DNA of 64,000 nt from Erinaceus europaeus (GCF_950295315.1 NC_080180.1:64179411-64243410); one strand, 5' to 3'; positions 49,329-58,029 are shown, numbered from the stretch's first letter. A program made the numbers and translations. The notes: a model not told the origin generated them from the sequence alone.

Positions 49329-49876
49329 GTGAGCCCCCCGCCCGGCCAGGCCTGGCCCGAGGCAATCCGCCCAGCTGATCCTCTGTCTCTCCCCCAGCCC
49401 CTCGGCCCCCGCGGGGCCCCGCGCAGGGTGGGCGCTGCGGTCACGATCTGGGGGGGGGGGTCCCGGGGCTTCCGACCGCCCGCAGACCCCGCGGGCACCC
49501 CCAGGCCTTGGCGGCTGGCTGGCGAGCGGCCCGGCGGGGCCTGGTGTCCGCGGCGCCCGCGAGCCGAGCGCGCAGGAGGCTGCAGGCCGCCCGGCCACTT
49601 GAGGCTTCACCCGGCGGGCTGGGCCACCCCGCGCCGCTGTCCCGGGGGCCGCAGTCGGGGCCACCTGCAGGGGGGGGGGGCGACCTGGGGTGACCCGGGG
49701 CCCCCGAGCTAGCGGCGCATCAGGTGATCCGGCACCAGCACCAGCGGCGCGGGGTTGCGGCGGCCCATCCCGCAGTCGGGAGGGAAGGGAGGAAAGGGAG
49801 CCGCCGCCGGGGCGCGGGGGTGCGGGGGGGCAGCCCCGGCCTTTCCCCGCCCGGAAGGCGCCGTCCCCGCCCCCAG
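49329..49876 (+). other. PABPC4L: Candidate 5' UTR intron of PABPC4L
   Basis: CAG|GTGAGC at 49326-49334 is a perfect donor consensus. A pyrimidine-rich stretch ending in AG at 49876 (before 'cgccccgATG') is a plausible acceptor, and it would put the ATG seven bases into the second exon. Another good acceptor, 'ctgtctctcccccag', ends at 49397 but leaves only a 69-bp intron. This is an inference from sequence motifs alone. Retrogenes often acquire such upstream non-coding exons. Confidence 0.4.
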
Positions 49877-49883
49877 CGCCCCG

Positions 49884-51527
49884 ATGCTGCCGGGGGTCGC
49901 CGCCGGGTCCCCCCGGCAGGACGCGCACGTGCCGCTGGACCCCAAGTTCCGCCGCGCGTCGCTCTACGTGGGGGACCTGCCGGCCGACGTGACGGAGGAC
50001 GCGCTGTTCCGCAAGTTCAGCGCGGCGGGCCCGGTGCTGTCGGTCCGCGTGTGCCGGGACCCGCGCACCCGCCGCCCGCTGGGCTACGCCTACGTGAACT
50101 TCCTGCGGCCGGCCGACGCGCAGCGGGCGCTGGACACCATGAACTTCGACGAGCTGCGGGGCCGCGCCATGCGCCTCATGTGGTGCCAGCACGACGGGCG
50201 GCTGCGGCGCTCGGGCGCGGGCAACGTGTTCATCAAGAACCTGGACCGCTCCGTCGACGCCAAGGCGCTGCACCGCCGCTTCTCCGAGTTCGGCCCCATC
50301 CTGTCGTCCAAGGTGATGAGCGACGAGCGCGGCGGCTCGCTGGGCTTCGCCTTCGTGCACTTCCAGGAGCCGCGCGCCGCCCAGCGCGCCATCGCCCGCA
50401 TGCACGGCGCCCGGCTGGGCGCGGCCCCGCTCTTCGTGGCGCCCTTCCGCAGCCGCAGCGAGCGCGCCGCCCGGGCCCCGCCGGCGGACCCCGACCCCGA
50501 CCCCGGCCCCGACCCCGATCCCGATCCCGATCCCGGCCCCGATCGCGATCCCGATCCTGATCCCGGTCCCGGCCCCAGCCCCGATCCCGATCCCGGCCCC
50601 GATCCCAGCCCCGATCCCGGCCCCGACCCCGATCCCGATCCCGGCCCCGATCCCGGCCCCGATCCCGGCCCCGATCCCGACCCCGATCGCGATCCCGATC
50701 CCGGTCCTGATCCCAGCCCCGGCCCCGGCCCCGACCCTGGCCCCGACCCCGGCCCCGGCCGCCCCTTCACCAACCTCTACGTCAAGAACCTGGACCCCGA
50801 CGTGGACGAGCGCGGGCTGCGCGAGGCCTTCAGCCCCTTCGGGCGGCCGCTGAGCGTCAGGGTGATGACCGACCCCGCCGGCCGCTCGCGGGGCTTCGGC
50901 TTCGTGAGCTTCGGCTGCCCCGACGCGGCGCGCAGGGCGGTGGAGGCCATGCACGGGCGCCACCTGCGCGGGCGGCTGCTGTTCGTGGGCCGCGCGCAGA
51001 ACAAGGCCGAGCGCCAGGCCGAGCTCCGGCTGCGCTTCCAGGCCGCCCGGCACCAGCAGCAGCACCTGCAGCAGCACCTGCAGCACCTGCAGCAGCACCT
51101 GCAGCACCAGCAGCAGCACCAGCAGCAGCACCTGCAGCACCAGCAGCAGCACCTGCAGCACCAGCAGCAGCACCAGCAGCAGCACCTGCAGCACCAGCAG
51201 CAGCACCTGCAGCAGCGCGGCCTGCCCGCCAAGCTCTACGTCAAGAACCTGGACGAGGCCGTGGACGACGAGCAGCTGCGCCGCGAGTTCGCGGCCTTCG
51301 GCGTGGTCAGCAGAGCCAAGGTCATGCGGGAGCACGGCCACAGCAAAGGCTTCGGCCTGGTCTGCTTCTCCGACCCCGACGAGGCCGCCCGGGCCTTGGC
51401 GGCCATGAACGGCCGTCTGCTGGGGGCCAAGGCCCTGAGCGTCGCCCTGGCGCGGAAGCCCGGTGAGCCGGCCGCCCCTGCCCAGCTCCGCGCCCCGGGC
51501 CTCTGGGCACCCGGTGCCGACCGCTGA
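49884..51527 (+). CDS. PABPC4L: PABPC4L-like cytoplasmic poly(A)-binding protein with two expanded linkers
   Basis: This gene encodes a 547-residue cytoplasmic poly(A)-binding protein with four RRMs and no C-terminal MLLE domain, the PABPC4L/PABPC5 layout. RRM1 spans 25-102 (RNP2 LYVGDL, RNP1 GYAYVNF), RRM2 113-188 (VFIKNL, GFAFVHF), RRM3 296-371 (LYVKNL, GFGFVSF) and RRM4 450-523 (LYVKNL, GFGLVCF). Strings such as ALFRKFS and LSSKVMSD fit PABPC4L better than PABPC1 or PABPC5. Residues 202-292 form an acidic X-Pro repeat and 390-444 a His/Gln/Leu repeat. Relatives are about 370-430 residues, so the excess is mostly repeat. The coding sequence is uninterrupted, as expected of an old retrogene. 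ATG 49884 is the first in-frame ATG; its Kozak context is weak (C at -3 and +4), and upstream in-frame TTG/CTG codons exist. RRM2 ends VAPF where relatives have VGRF. The last 20 residues are an extra tail. Its role in mRNA poly(A) binding is inferred from the family. Confidence 0.88.
   Translation: MLPGVAAGSPRQDAHVPLDPKFRRASLYVGDLPADVTEDALFRKFSAAGPVLSVRVCRDPRTRRPLGYAYVNFLRPADAQRALDTMNFDELRGRAMRLMWCQHDGRLRRSGAGNVFIKNLDRSVDAKALHRRFSEFGPILSSKVMSDERGGSLGFAFVHFQEPRAAQRAIARMHGARLGAAPLFVAPFRSRSERAARAPPADPDPDPGPDPDPDPDPGPDRDPDPDPGPGPSPDPDPGPDPSPDPGPDPDPDPGPDPGPDPGPDPDPDRDPDPGPDPSPGPGPDPGPDPGPGRPFTNLYVKNLDPDVDERGLREAFSPFGRPLSVRVMTDPAGRSRGFGFVSFGCPDAARRAVEAMHGRHLRGRLLFVGRAQNKAERQAELRLRFQAARHQQQHLQQHLQHLQQHLQHQQQHQQQHLQHQQQHLQHQQQHQQQHLQHQQQHLQQRGLPAKLYVKNLDEAVDDEQLRREFAAFGVVSRAKVMREHGHSKGFGLVCFSDPDEAARALAAMNGRLLGAKALSVALARKPGEPAAPAQLRAPGLWAPGADR
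50487..50759 (+). repeat. Hexanucleotide repeat encoding 91-residue (D/G/S)-P linker
   Basis: About 45 hexamers of GAYCCC and GGCCCC, with AGCCCC variants, encode residues 202-292. Every even repeat position is proline except two arginines. The odd positions are 28 Asp, 15 Gly and 3 Ser. It follows the RRM2 end (SRSERAAR) and precedes FTNLYVKNL of RRM3, so it sits exactly in the RRM2-RRM3 linker. The length is a multiple of three and the frame is kept. Net charge is about -26. Alternating X-Pro tracts are known to be stiff and extended. Confidence 0.97.
51051..51215 (+). repeat. 9/12-bp repeat encoding 55-residue His/Gln/Leu linker
   Basis: Units CACCAGCAGCAG (HQQQ), CACCTGCAGCAG (HLQQ) and CACCTGCAG (HLQ) encode residues 390-444: 32 Gln, 15 His and 8 Leu. 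They extend the helix-prone AERQAELRLRFQ segment after RRM3 and end at RGLPAKLYVKNL of RRM4. Every unit starts with His, so histidines recur every 3 or 4 residues. Confidence 0.97.
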
Positions 51528-52000
51528 AGGGCCTTCGATTCCTGGGGGGGCTGCGGTCAAGGGCAGGGACACGGGTTCTTAGCAAGAGAGCGTGTATTCT
51601 TCTGATGCGGACGTGGCTTTCCTAGCAGGAGAGGTGATGATGATCCATGGTTTCACATTGTGAGCCAGCAGAAGGCAGGTGGTGAGTGGAGTATATTGCC
51701 TTTTGTTTTGACCGTAAGGATAGCCTTCCTTTCTCCTCTTGAAAAACCCGCAGCGAGCAGTTCTGACACTTCAGGATTGCAAAGTGGATTATTTTCACAA
51801 TGGCAAAGCGGTGTGTTTTTCGCAGCCGAAAGGTTTCGATTTTTTTTTTTCTCATTGAAAAAAAGTTTAGGAATGGCTAGTTTAGTATCTAACTGCAGTT
51901 TGATCTTTCAAAAACCAGGAGGTGATTAGATGCCTTCTCATTGTCTGGGTTCTAACACGGTGGTTTTATCTGGTGGCAGAAATTCATGCTGTAGATGTTT

Positions 52001-52147
52001 TTTTTTTTTTAAGGATTTATTAATTAGCGAGAGGGAGAAAGAAGCAGAGCATCACGCTGGCATATGCCATGCTGGGGATAGAACTCGGGATCCCGGGCCT
52101 GAGAGGCCAATGATTTATCTACTGCGCTACCTTCTGGGGCAGCACAG
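52001..52147 (-). mobile_element. SINE in the 3' UTR
   Basis: A T-tract and 'aaggatttattaattagcgag' are followed by 'gaagcagagcatcacgctggc', 'gatagaactcgggatcccgg' and 'ctactgcgctacc', in reverse orientation. Confidence 0.75.
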
Positions 52148-54307
52148 CACACTGCGGAGGTTTTGAACTTGGGCTACAAACCTGCTTTGCTGGCTTTCTT
52201 GCTAGTGTTTGTACTGGCTGACTGCTGACACTTTGCTAGTTGTCCAAATTGTGACTCGCATAGTAAAGCCTTGATTGAATATGCCTTGCTTAAGCTTTAA
52301 CCCTGTTTCTATCCGGGTCACAAGATGTTGGCTTGGTCTTCTCTTTATGCTCATACAGCTTACTAGTATGCCTTAAGTTTTCAGCAGATACCAGGATTGC
52401 AGGTGTCCCGTATGGAGTACACAAGGTTTCTGCCCAACACTTGTGTTGTGTGCCTGTATTTCCAACCCCTGTCTTCTGTTGTTCTAGATCGTGATGTTGC
52501 CTTAGAGTTTAAGTAAATGAGCTAATGAGCTGTTCTTTATTTTTGTGCATTGATGCAGCTAGTATTAGACTGTGAGTACCCAGTAAGATTTACTTTTAGC
52601 CTTGACTAGTCAGAAGCTCACTAAGTGTTTCTCTGACAGATAGAAGATACCTCATGTGGCCTGTTGCCAGGCATACTTTTTAATGTAGGCCCATGTCCAG
52701 ATATTTTCATCTCTCCTGTCTTTGTGTGTGTGTGTTACTCTGCTCCTTTGTTTACGTTTTCAAGAGGGCTTTATTCCATCCACTTTTTCGGTACGTTTCC
52801 AGTTTGAAAATCACTCTGGAAATAGAGGCCAGAGTTATTTATTTAGATTTAAATACTTGCTTTAGGAATGCTGACTTATTCATACCAAAGGTATCTAGAA
52901 GGTCATCCTATTTTTTGGTGATGGTTCTATTTTCTTTTTTTTTTTTCTTGGTTATTGGAACCATAGATTCAGATCTTTTGATCCTATACAAGAACACAAG
53001 AAACATCCACGTGTTTTCCTTTGACAATGCCTTAGTAATGAAAGAACGAGGAGCTCTGTTTCTGTTTATTTTTATACAATCTATGTGTAAATTCACACAT
53101 TTTAAATTAAAATCTCCTCAAAGATTAAAAATTATGGGTAGTGCAAAAATGAGCACAACACGTATTCTTAGGTGACTGCTCTGTTGACATCTGTTGTGAA
53201 GTTTCTCAAATTTGACTATATATGGGTATAGAGAGAGATGATTTTGCAAAAGCAGAATGGTATTATAAACTGTGCTTGGAATTAATTAATTGAAATTGTC
53301 ATGTTCACCAACTATTTGCATTATATTTTAATGGCATTTATTTTCCACTCAGTGTTTGTGTCATATTACAATGAATTTATCTTATTACATATATACTTGC
53401 TAGGTTGTCATACCCCTTTCTATTTTGCCACTAGTGCTAACAAATTGGAGGTAAACATTCTTGCAAATGCATGCATATTTTTTATGTCGAGCTATGAGCT
53501 GCTTCCTTGAGAAAATGTACAGACATGGGATTCATATTTAAAAGGACAGTGACTTTAAAGGTAATTTTAATATTTATTGTCCAAATGGTGTCCTCTGAAT
53601 CTCACTATGGAAGGCTGTCCATTTTCATATGCTCCAAGCAGAAAGAATTTTGTTTTAAGTTGTTGGCCAATTGAACATGATAGTGTAAAACAAAAGTGTT
53701 TTATGGTTTCTTCATTTTTACGTTTTATTACTGTAGAAGTTTAAGCAGCACTGCTCATATTTATTGACCTTTTGTATTTCTATGTTTGTAAGTGCATGTT
53801 TCACCATCAGTGTTTACTTGTACTATTTTTATTTATATGGATTTTTTAGATTTTTAGGTGAGAAGGTAGTGGCCTTGCACTGTGTCACCTTCAGCAGAGG
53901 GAGATCTGAGGTTGACATGATTCCTTCCCTTGTGTGGAGTAGGCTAGGGGTCAGGACACCTTGGTTGGTGACAGACAGTCCCTGGACCCTGGACTCCTCT
54001 AACTTCAGGAAGATACCTTCTTCCAGTTTCTTTAAGTCAGATCCAAGTGCCACTGTAGTTTGTAATGCAAAAGCTCTGTGTCATTTTGAGGGCCATTCCA
54101 AAGATAAGTGTCTAAAGATAAAGCTTTCTGATTTTCGCTTAGATGATTTTGTGCTTCAAAACACTAACGACCTCGAAAACACACATCTGTCCTGTCTTTT
54201 TATTAATTAGTTTCAGAGTTCTCGACCCTCAGTGCTTTCCAAACAAAGCCTATACCTGCAAAGTAGTTTATTCTCAAGTCTTAGATAATTCACACTTTCC
54301 CATCTTG

Positions 54308-54430
54308 TCTTAATATTTATTTTTTAAGAGAGAGATGGAGGGAGAGAGAAACGGAAGTGCTGTCCAGATCTAACATATGGTGGCACCCGAGATCAAACCC
54401 CGACCCCTTTAGGTCTGTAAGTCTTTGATC
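54308..54430 (-). mobile_element. SINE fragment in the 3' UTR
   Basis: 'atttattttttaagagagagatgg', 'atggtggcacccgagatc' and 'gtctttgatcttc' match a diverged reverse-oriented copy of the same type as 52.0 kb. Confidence 0.5.
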
Positions 54431-55077
54431 TTCAGTCTTTCTGAATCTGTTTTCTTGAGCAGGGTGACTGCAGTCATCAGTCCGAGACCCAGGTCATGTC
54501 TCACTCACGGATTCTCTGAATCACTGTGTAGCAAATAGTTTTCAGGAAACAGGATCGGCAGCACAGGAGGCATATCAAGCCTTAGCGTCTCTTTCTTTAT
54601 AACAGTCTACCAAAATGTTCACATATTCGAACAGTAGTTCATCATGCTTGTACATGGGTTATCAAGATGATGCCGTGGAAGTGAGTCTCTCATGTGCACA
54701 AGAACTCCTAGGAGAGGTCGTCAGGTGCATAGGTGGACTGTGGCATTAGCTTCATGGTAGAGTTAGATACGACTTGAGTCGAAATTGCTAATTTTTTTAC
54801 AATCTGAAGTCATGACCAAATCTGTTTATGAAAATGTATGAGCTTTTAGATTTGCTAGAGTATTTAAATCGTGCTTATTCAAGCCTTTATGTGGTCCTCG
54901 CTGGCAGTACAGGCTCGCCGTTTAAAGATAGTTTTGTCCTCTGTGTGCAAGTGCCTTGCTAAATAAGAAACTTTCTTCTTACCAGCTTCCAGAGTCAAAG
55001 CTGCTTTGCTAATCTGCTGCTATTTTACCTGTCACCCCAAACTCGTGAAAATGCCTGGTTGTGTCTATAACCTGTTC

Positions 55078-55136
55078 AATAAAATGTGCCTTCTAGAACT
55101 TAATTTCCTTGGTTTTTTTTTGTGTGTGTGTGTGTG
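55078..55136 (+). terminator. Polyadenylation signal with GU-rich downstream element
   Basis: AATAAA at 55078-55083 is followed about 30 bases later by a T-tract and (GT)n (55112-55135), the canonical arrangement for cleavage near 55100. It is the best candidate end for the PABPC4L transcript. Confidence 0.65.
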
Positions 55137-55139
55137 AAA

Positions 55140-55553
55140 ATTTACAGTTGGTAAAATTTTCCTTAAAGTGGTCTAGAATTGAAATTTTCATATTCTCAGT
55201 ATTTATGGAACTCCACTGAGAAAAGGTCAAAGTTCAAATGAAGTCTAGTCTTATAATGATGAAGATATGTTTAAAAATTATTTTTACTTAGTTAAATTTA
55301 AGATATTTCTAATATCTTAATTATTTAATTATCTTAATATCTTAATTATTTCTAATGAGGGTTTCCTAAGAGTAGACTAAAGACTACTTGCATTTTCAAA
55401 CAAAAGTACTTGCAGTTCATGTTTTGAAAGACCCACTCTCAGATGGACTGGTAGTTCTTTTTTATGTTACTCTTCATTTGGGGACTGTGGTTGAAATGGA
55501 CCACTAGTGTGGGCCAAGATTGCATGAAGAATGATTGACTTTTAAATACTCTA

Positions 55554-55555
<2 letters not shown>
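55140..55555. other. AT-rich intergenic sequence
   Basis: Contains a short repeated 'aatatcttaattatt' motif near 55310-55350 and nothing else recognised. Confidence 0.5.

Positions 55556-55556
<1 letters not shown>

Positions 55557-55591
<35 letters not shown>
55557..55591. repeat. (GT)n microsatellite
   Basis: A GT run of about 35 bp. Confidence 0.95.
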
Positions 55592-55593
<2 letters not shown>

Positions 55594-55594
<1 letters not shown>

Positions 55595-55722
55595 CATTTT
55601 TTTCTTTTTAACCAAAGCACTGTTTGGTTCTAGCTTATGGTGGTACATGGGACTGAACCTGGGATTTTGGAGTCTCAAGTATGAAAGTCTCTTTGCAAAC
55701 CATTATGCTGTCAACCCCTGTC
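55594..55722 (-). mobile_element. Type-3 SINE
   Basis: 'accaaagcactgtttggttc', 'gggactgaacctgggatttt', 'ctcaagtatgaaagtctctttgc' and 'accattatgctgtc'. Confidence 0.75.
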
Positions 55723-55724
55723 CC

Positions 55725-56160
55725 TCAGAATTTAATTCTTTAAGTGAGACTGAGCTAACATAGGGCATAGTGGCATCTTTTTATACATGCAAATTATGCA
55801 CCAATCTAGTTATTTATTTTTTTTTTAGTAGAGAAGACAGTAGGGGGAAAAGTCCCTTTTATTAATTTATTTTGTTATGAGTTAGTGCCTCATCCTCACA
55901 GCTCCACTGCCCCCAGGCCAATGTGTTGTCTTAGTTCACTGCTAGACAGACTGCCTGCCGGAGCTCAGGGAACACCCAGGTGTGGTGCATTGGGTCTTCT
56001 CTTCCTTCTCAAGTCACAGAATCCTCCCTGTCCTGCTCCTACCTTCATCCTCACACAGGAATCTCTCTTCACACTCAGACAGTAATGTCTTCCCTAGAAG
56101 TCTTTTGAGAGCGTCCCGTCCCCTGCCTTCCCATTGTCTGGTATCGGTGTCACTGATGGA
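55725..56160. other. Unassigned intergenic sequence
   Basis: A decayed SINE of type 2 (reverse) is possible at about 55825-55990, but it is not clear. No gene is seen. Confidence 0.4.
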
Positions 56161-56163
56161 ATT

Positions 56164-56690
56164 CTTCTTCTAGCGTTTGCCCTTCTTCCGTAGCCAGTCA
56201 ACAGCGTCAGGTTGAGCCTGATGTCAAGTTTCGAGACCTCCTTTGAATCTGGAGAGATGGCAGTCGTTGACTATGTGGGTCACAGTCTGTCTGGAGCCGC
56301 AGGGGCAGTTCGGGTCGTCTCTGGCTCCCCAGCGATGGAACATAGCGGCGCACCGGCCATGGCCTGTTCAATAGCGATTGAGGAGGGCCCGATCATAACG
56401 TGCCAGGTCAAAGCCGGGTGGACGCTCGCAGGGGTCTGTGATGAGGTGTTTGTTCTTGACCTCAGCTGACTGCCAACTCTGTTTCCAAGAGTCTGGAACA
56501 GAGAAGTTCAGTGTAGGCGTAGGGGACCAGATTGGATGATGAGACGTCACCTGATGGAATAAGACATGCCCTTAGGATCCAGGAAGCCACCTGCTTTGCT
56601 GAATGAGCTTGTGGTAGGAAAAATGAAGAGTAGGGAAGTCTGCAGGGGTGGGTATTCGGTCACTCTATACCTGGGCATTGTCTTTCTTTT
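56164..56690 (-). mobile_element. RTE-like non-LTR retrotransposon, C-terminal ORF2 remnant
   Basis: The minus strand encodes, in one frame from about 56550 to a TAG at 56170-56172, the C-terminal region of an RTE-type reverse transcriptase ORF. Landmarks are RPPGFDLARYDRALLNRY, GRCAAMFHRWG, a C-x-C-x7-H-x4-C motif (CPCGSRQTVTHIVNDC) and a DAVDWLRKKGKR terminus. Two in-frame stops (at 56368 and 56224) inactivate it; the first is TGA where relatives usually have Arg, consistent with CpG decay. It is 5'-truncated and ends in AAG repeats. The family call is from memory of RTE/BovB-like proteins. Confidence 0.7.
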
Positions 56691-56721
56691 ATATCCAGTT
56701 TTGAAGTTCAGTACTTGATAC

Positions 56722-56991
56722 TATCTTTTCTTTATTTTTTTTCTTATAAAATGGAAATGTTGACAAGACTATAGGATAAGAGAGGCACATTTCCATATAA
56801 TGCCCACCCCCAGAGCTCCGTATCCAATCCCCTCCCTTGATAGCTTTCCTATTATTGATCCGTCTGCAAGTATGGACCAGGGTCACTGTGGGGTACAGAA
56901 GGTGGAAGGTCTGGCTTCTGTAACTGCTTCTCCACTGAACGTGGGCGTTGTCAGGTGGATCCACACCCCCAGCCTGTCTCTCTCTCTCTCT

Positions 56992-57033
<42 letters not shown>

Positions 57034-57165
57034 CCCTAGTTGGGCTAGGGATCTGGGGAGGCATGGCTTCAAGACAATTGGTGGAAGTCCGAGGAAGTCG
57101 GGTTGGCGTCAATGGTACAATCTGGAACCCACCATGTTGCCTCCACCTCAATACTTTCTTCTTTT
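56722..57165 (-). mobile_element. LINE-like retroposon family A, with internal (CT)n
   Basis: 'gacaagactataggataagag' through 'cttctgtaactgcttctccactgaac' and 'tctggaacccaccatgttgc' follow the family A order. A (CT)n run at about 56978-57027 interrupts the usual 'cctgtctctctctttccctag' segment. Confidence 0.8.
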
Positions 57166-57481
57166 AACCTTTGCCTACAGGTCCCAAAATTGCATCTCCC
57201 TATAATTTTCACTGCCTGAATCAATATATCCAAATAATCTGCATACAACTAAATTCATTGTTGTTTGATAACGAGACACTTGTTTTGGAACATCATTGTC
57301 TAGGAGGTTGCCATGAAAACAAAATATATAACTGAAAAGACCAGATTCACTGTAATCACCTAAATGGGTTTCCCTCAATACAAACTTACCCTGATCACAA
57401 GTGGTCCAGAGCATTTCAAAATAAATCCACACTTACTAGCTATTGATTTCTTGAGTTTTAATGTAACGTGCCTTGTTTTTA

Positions 57482-57690
57482 TGTGAGGATGGTGGTAGCA
57501 CACCTGGTTGAGTGCACAAGTTCCCATGGGCAAGGATCCAGGTTTGAGCTCCCATCCCCTCCCTCAAGGGGGAGGGGGCAAGCTTCCCAAGAGATGAGTG
57601 GGTCTGCAGGTGTCTCTCTTTATCTCTTTCCACTCCCTTCCTCTTTCCTTGTCAATTTTTCTCTGTCCTGTCTATAAGACAAAATGGAAA
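57482..57690 (+). mobile_element. SINE (subfamily 2)
   Basis: 'gtgaggatggtggtagcacacctggttgag', 'ccaggtttgagctccc' and 'gtgggtctgcaggtgtctctc', with a tail at 'ctataagacaaaatgg'. Confidence 0.8.
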
Positions 57691-57694
57691 AGAA

Positions 57695-58025
57695 TATGTT
57701 CATTCAGGCCAATGCTCTACAGTCACATGGCCAGCAGATAGAGTCTGAATGTACTGTGTATATCACCAGATACTGTGTTTGATATATATATATATATTTT
57801 TTCAAAAACATAGTTCCTACTGACAACATAATGAATAAATGTTGAGAATAATATACAAAGCTGTATGCTGAAAAAGTGGCCCCAACATGTAAAAGTAACT
57901 TAATTGCAATGATAAATTAATAGGTGTCCATTATCTTTATTAAATGGTGTATTTACATATTCAAATTTTATATGCAGATAGGGTGTTTTTCTATATTTGG
58001 ATATTCAAATAGAAGTTCTCTTTAA
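57695..58025. other. AT-rich intergenic sequence
   Basis: A short (AT)n run near 57782-57796; nothing else is recognised. Confidence 0.5.
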
Positions 58026-58029
58026 CAGG

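Larger units (their letters stand above)
48950..51550. promoter_or_regulatory. CpG island spanning the PABPC4L promoter and entire CDS
   Basis: About 2.6 kb of very GC-rich, CpG-dense DNA, roughly three-quarters G+C by eye, stands between AT-rich flanks. No TATA box is evident upstream of the gene, so a CpG-island type promoter with dispersed starts is expected. G and C homopolymers of up to about 12 occur (for example near 49451 and 49669), where assembly errors are possible. The island does not stop at the promoter but covers the whole coding sequence and ends with it. Confidence 0.85.
51528..55105 (+). other. PABPC4L: Probable long 3' UTR of PABPC4L
   Basis: The stretch between the stop codon and a strong polyadenylation site about 3.55 kb downstream is AT-rich and carries two SINE fragments. 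It has no recognisable gene. The 148-codon frame at 53764-54210 has no domain. The extent is inferred from the polyadenylation motifs; closer sites could be used as well. Confidence 0.5.

Noticed and set aside
49755..49883. N-terminal extension of the PABP from upstream TTG
   Set aside because: No ATG in the extension, Gly/Ala/Pro-rich composition typical of GC-rich leader, and a plausible splice acceptor lies between it and the ATG.
49724..50560. A 278-codon open frame in another forward frame
   Set aside because: Arg/Pro/Gly-rich frame-shifted reading of the PABP coding sequence; no domain.
50090..50773. Gly-Ser-Pro repeat protein on the minus strand
   Set aside because: Antisense reading of the hexanucleotide repeat; no start context or conserved domain.
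50777..51232. Cys/Trp-rich repeat protein on the minus strand
   Set aside because: Antisense reading of the CAG/CAC/CTG repeat.
48870..51572. A 900-codon open frame antisense to the PABP gene
   Set aside because: It exists because stop codons are rare in DNA this GC-rich. Its sequence is the shadow of the RRMs and repeats, with no domain or gene-like composition of its own.
53764..54210. 148-codon open frame downstream of the PABP gene
   Set aside because: No recognisable domain, starts in a hydrophobic AT-rich run, and lies in the probable 3' UTR.
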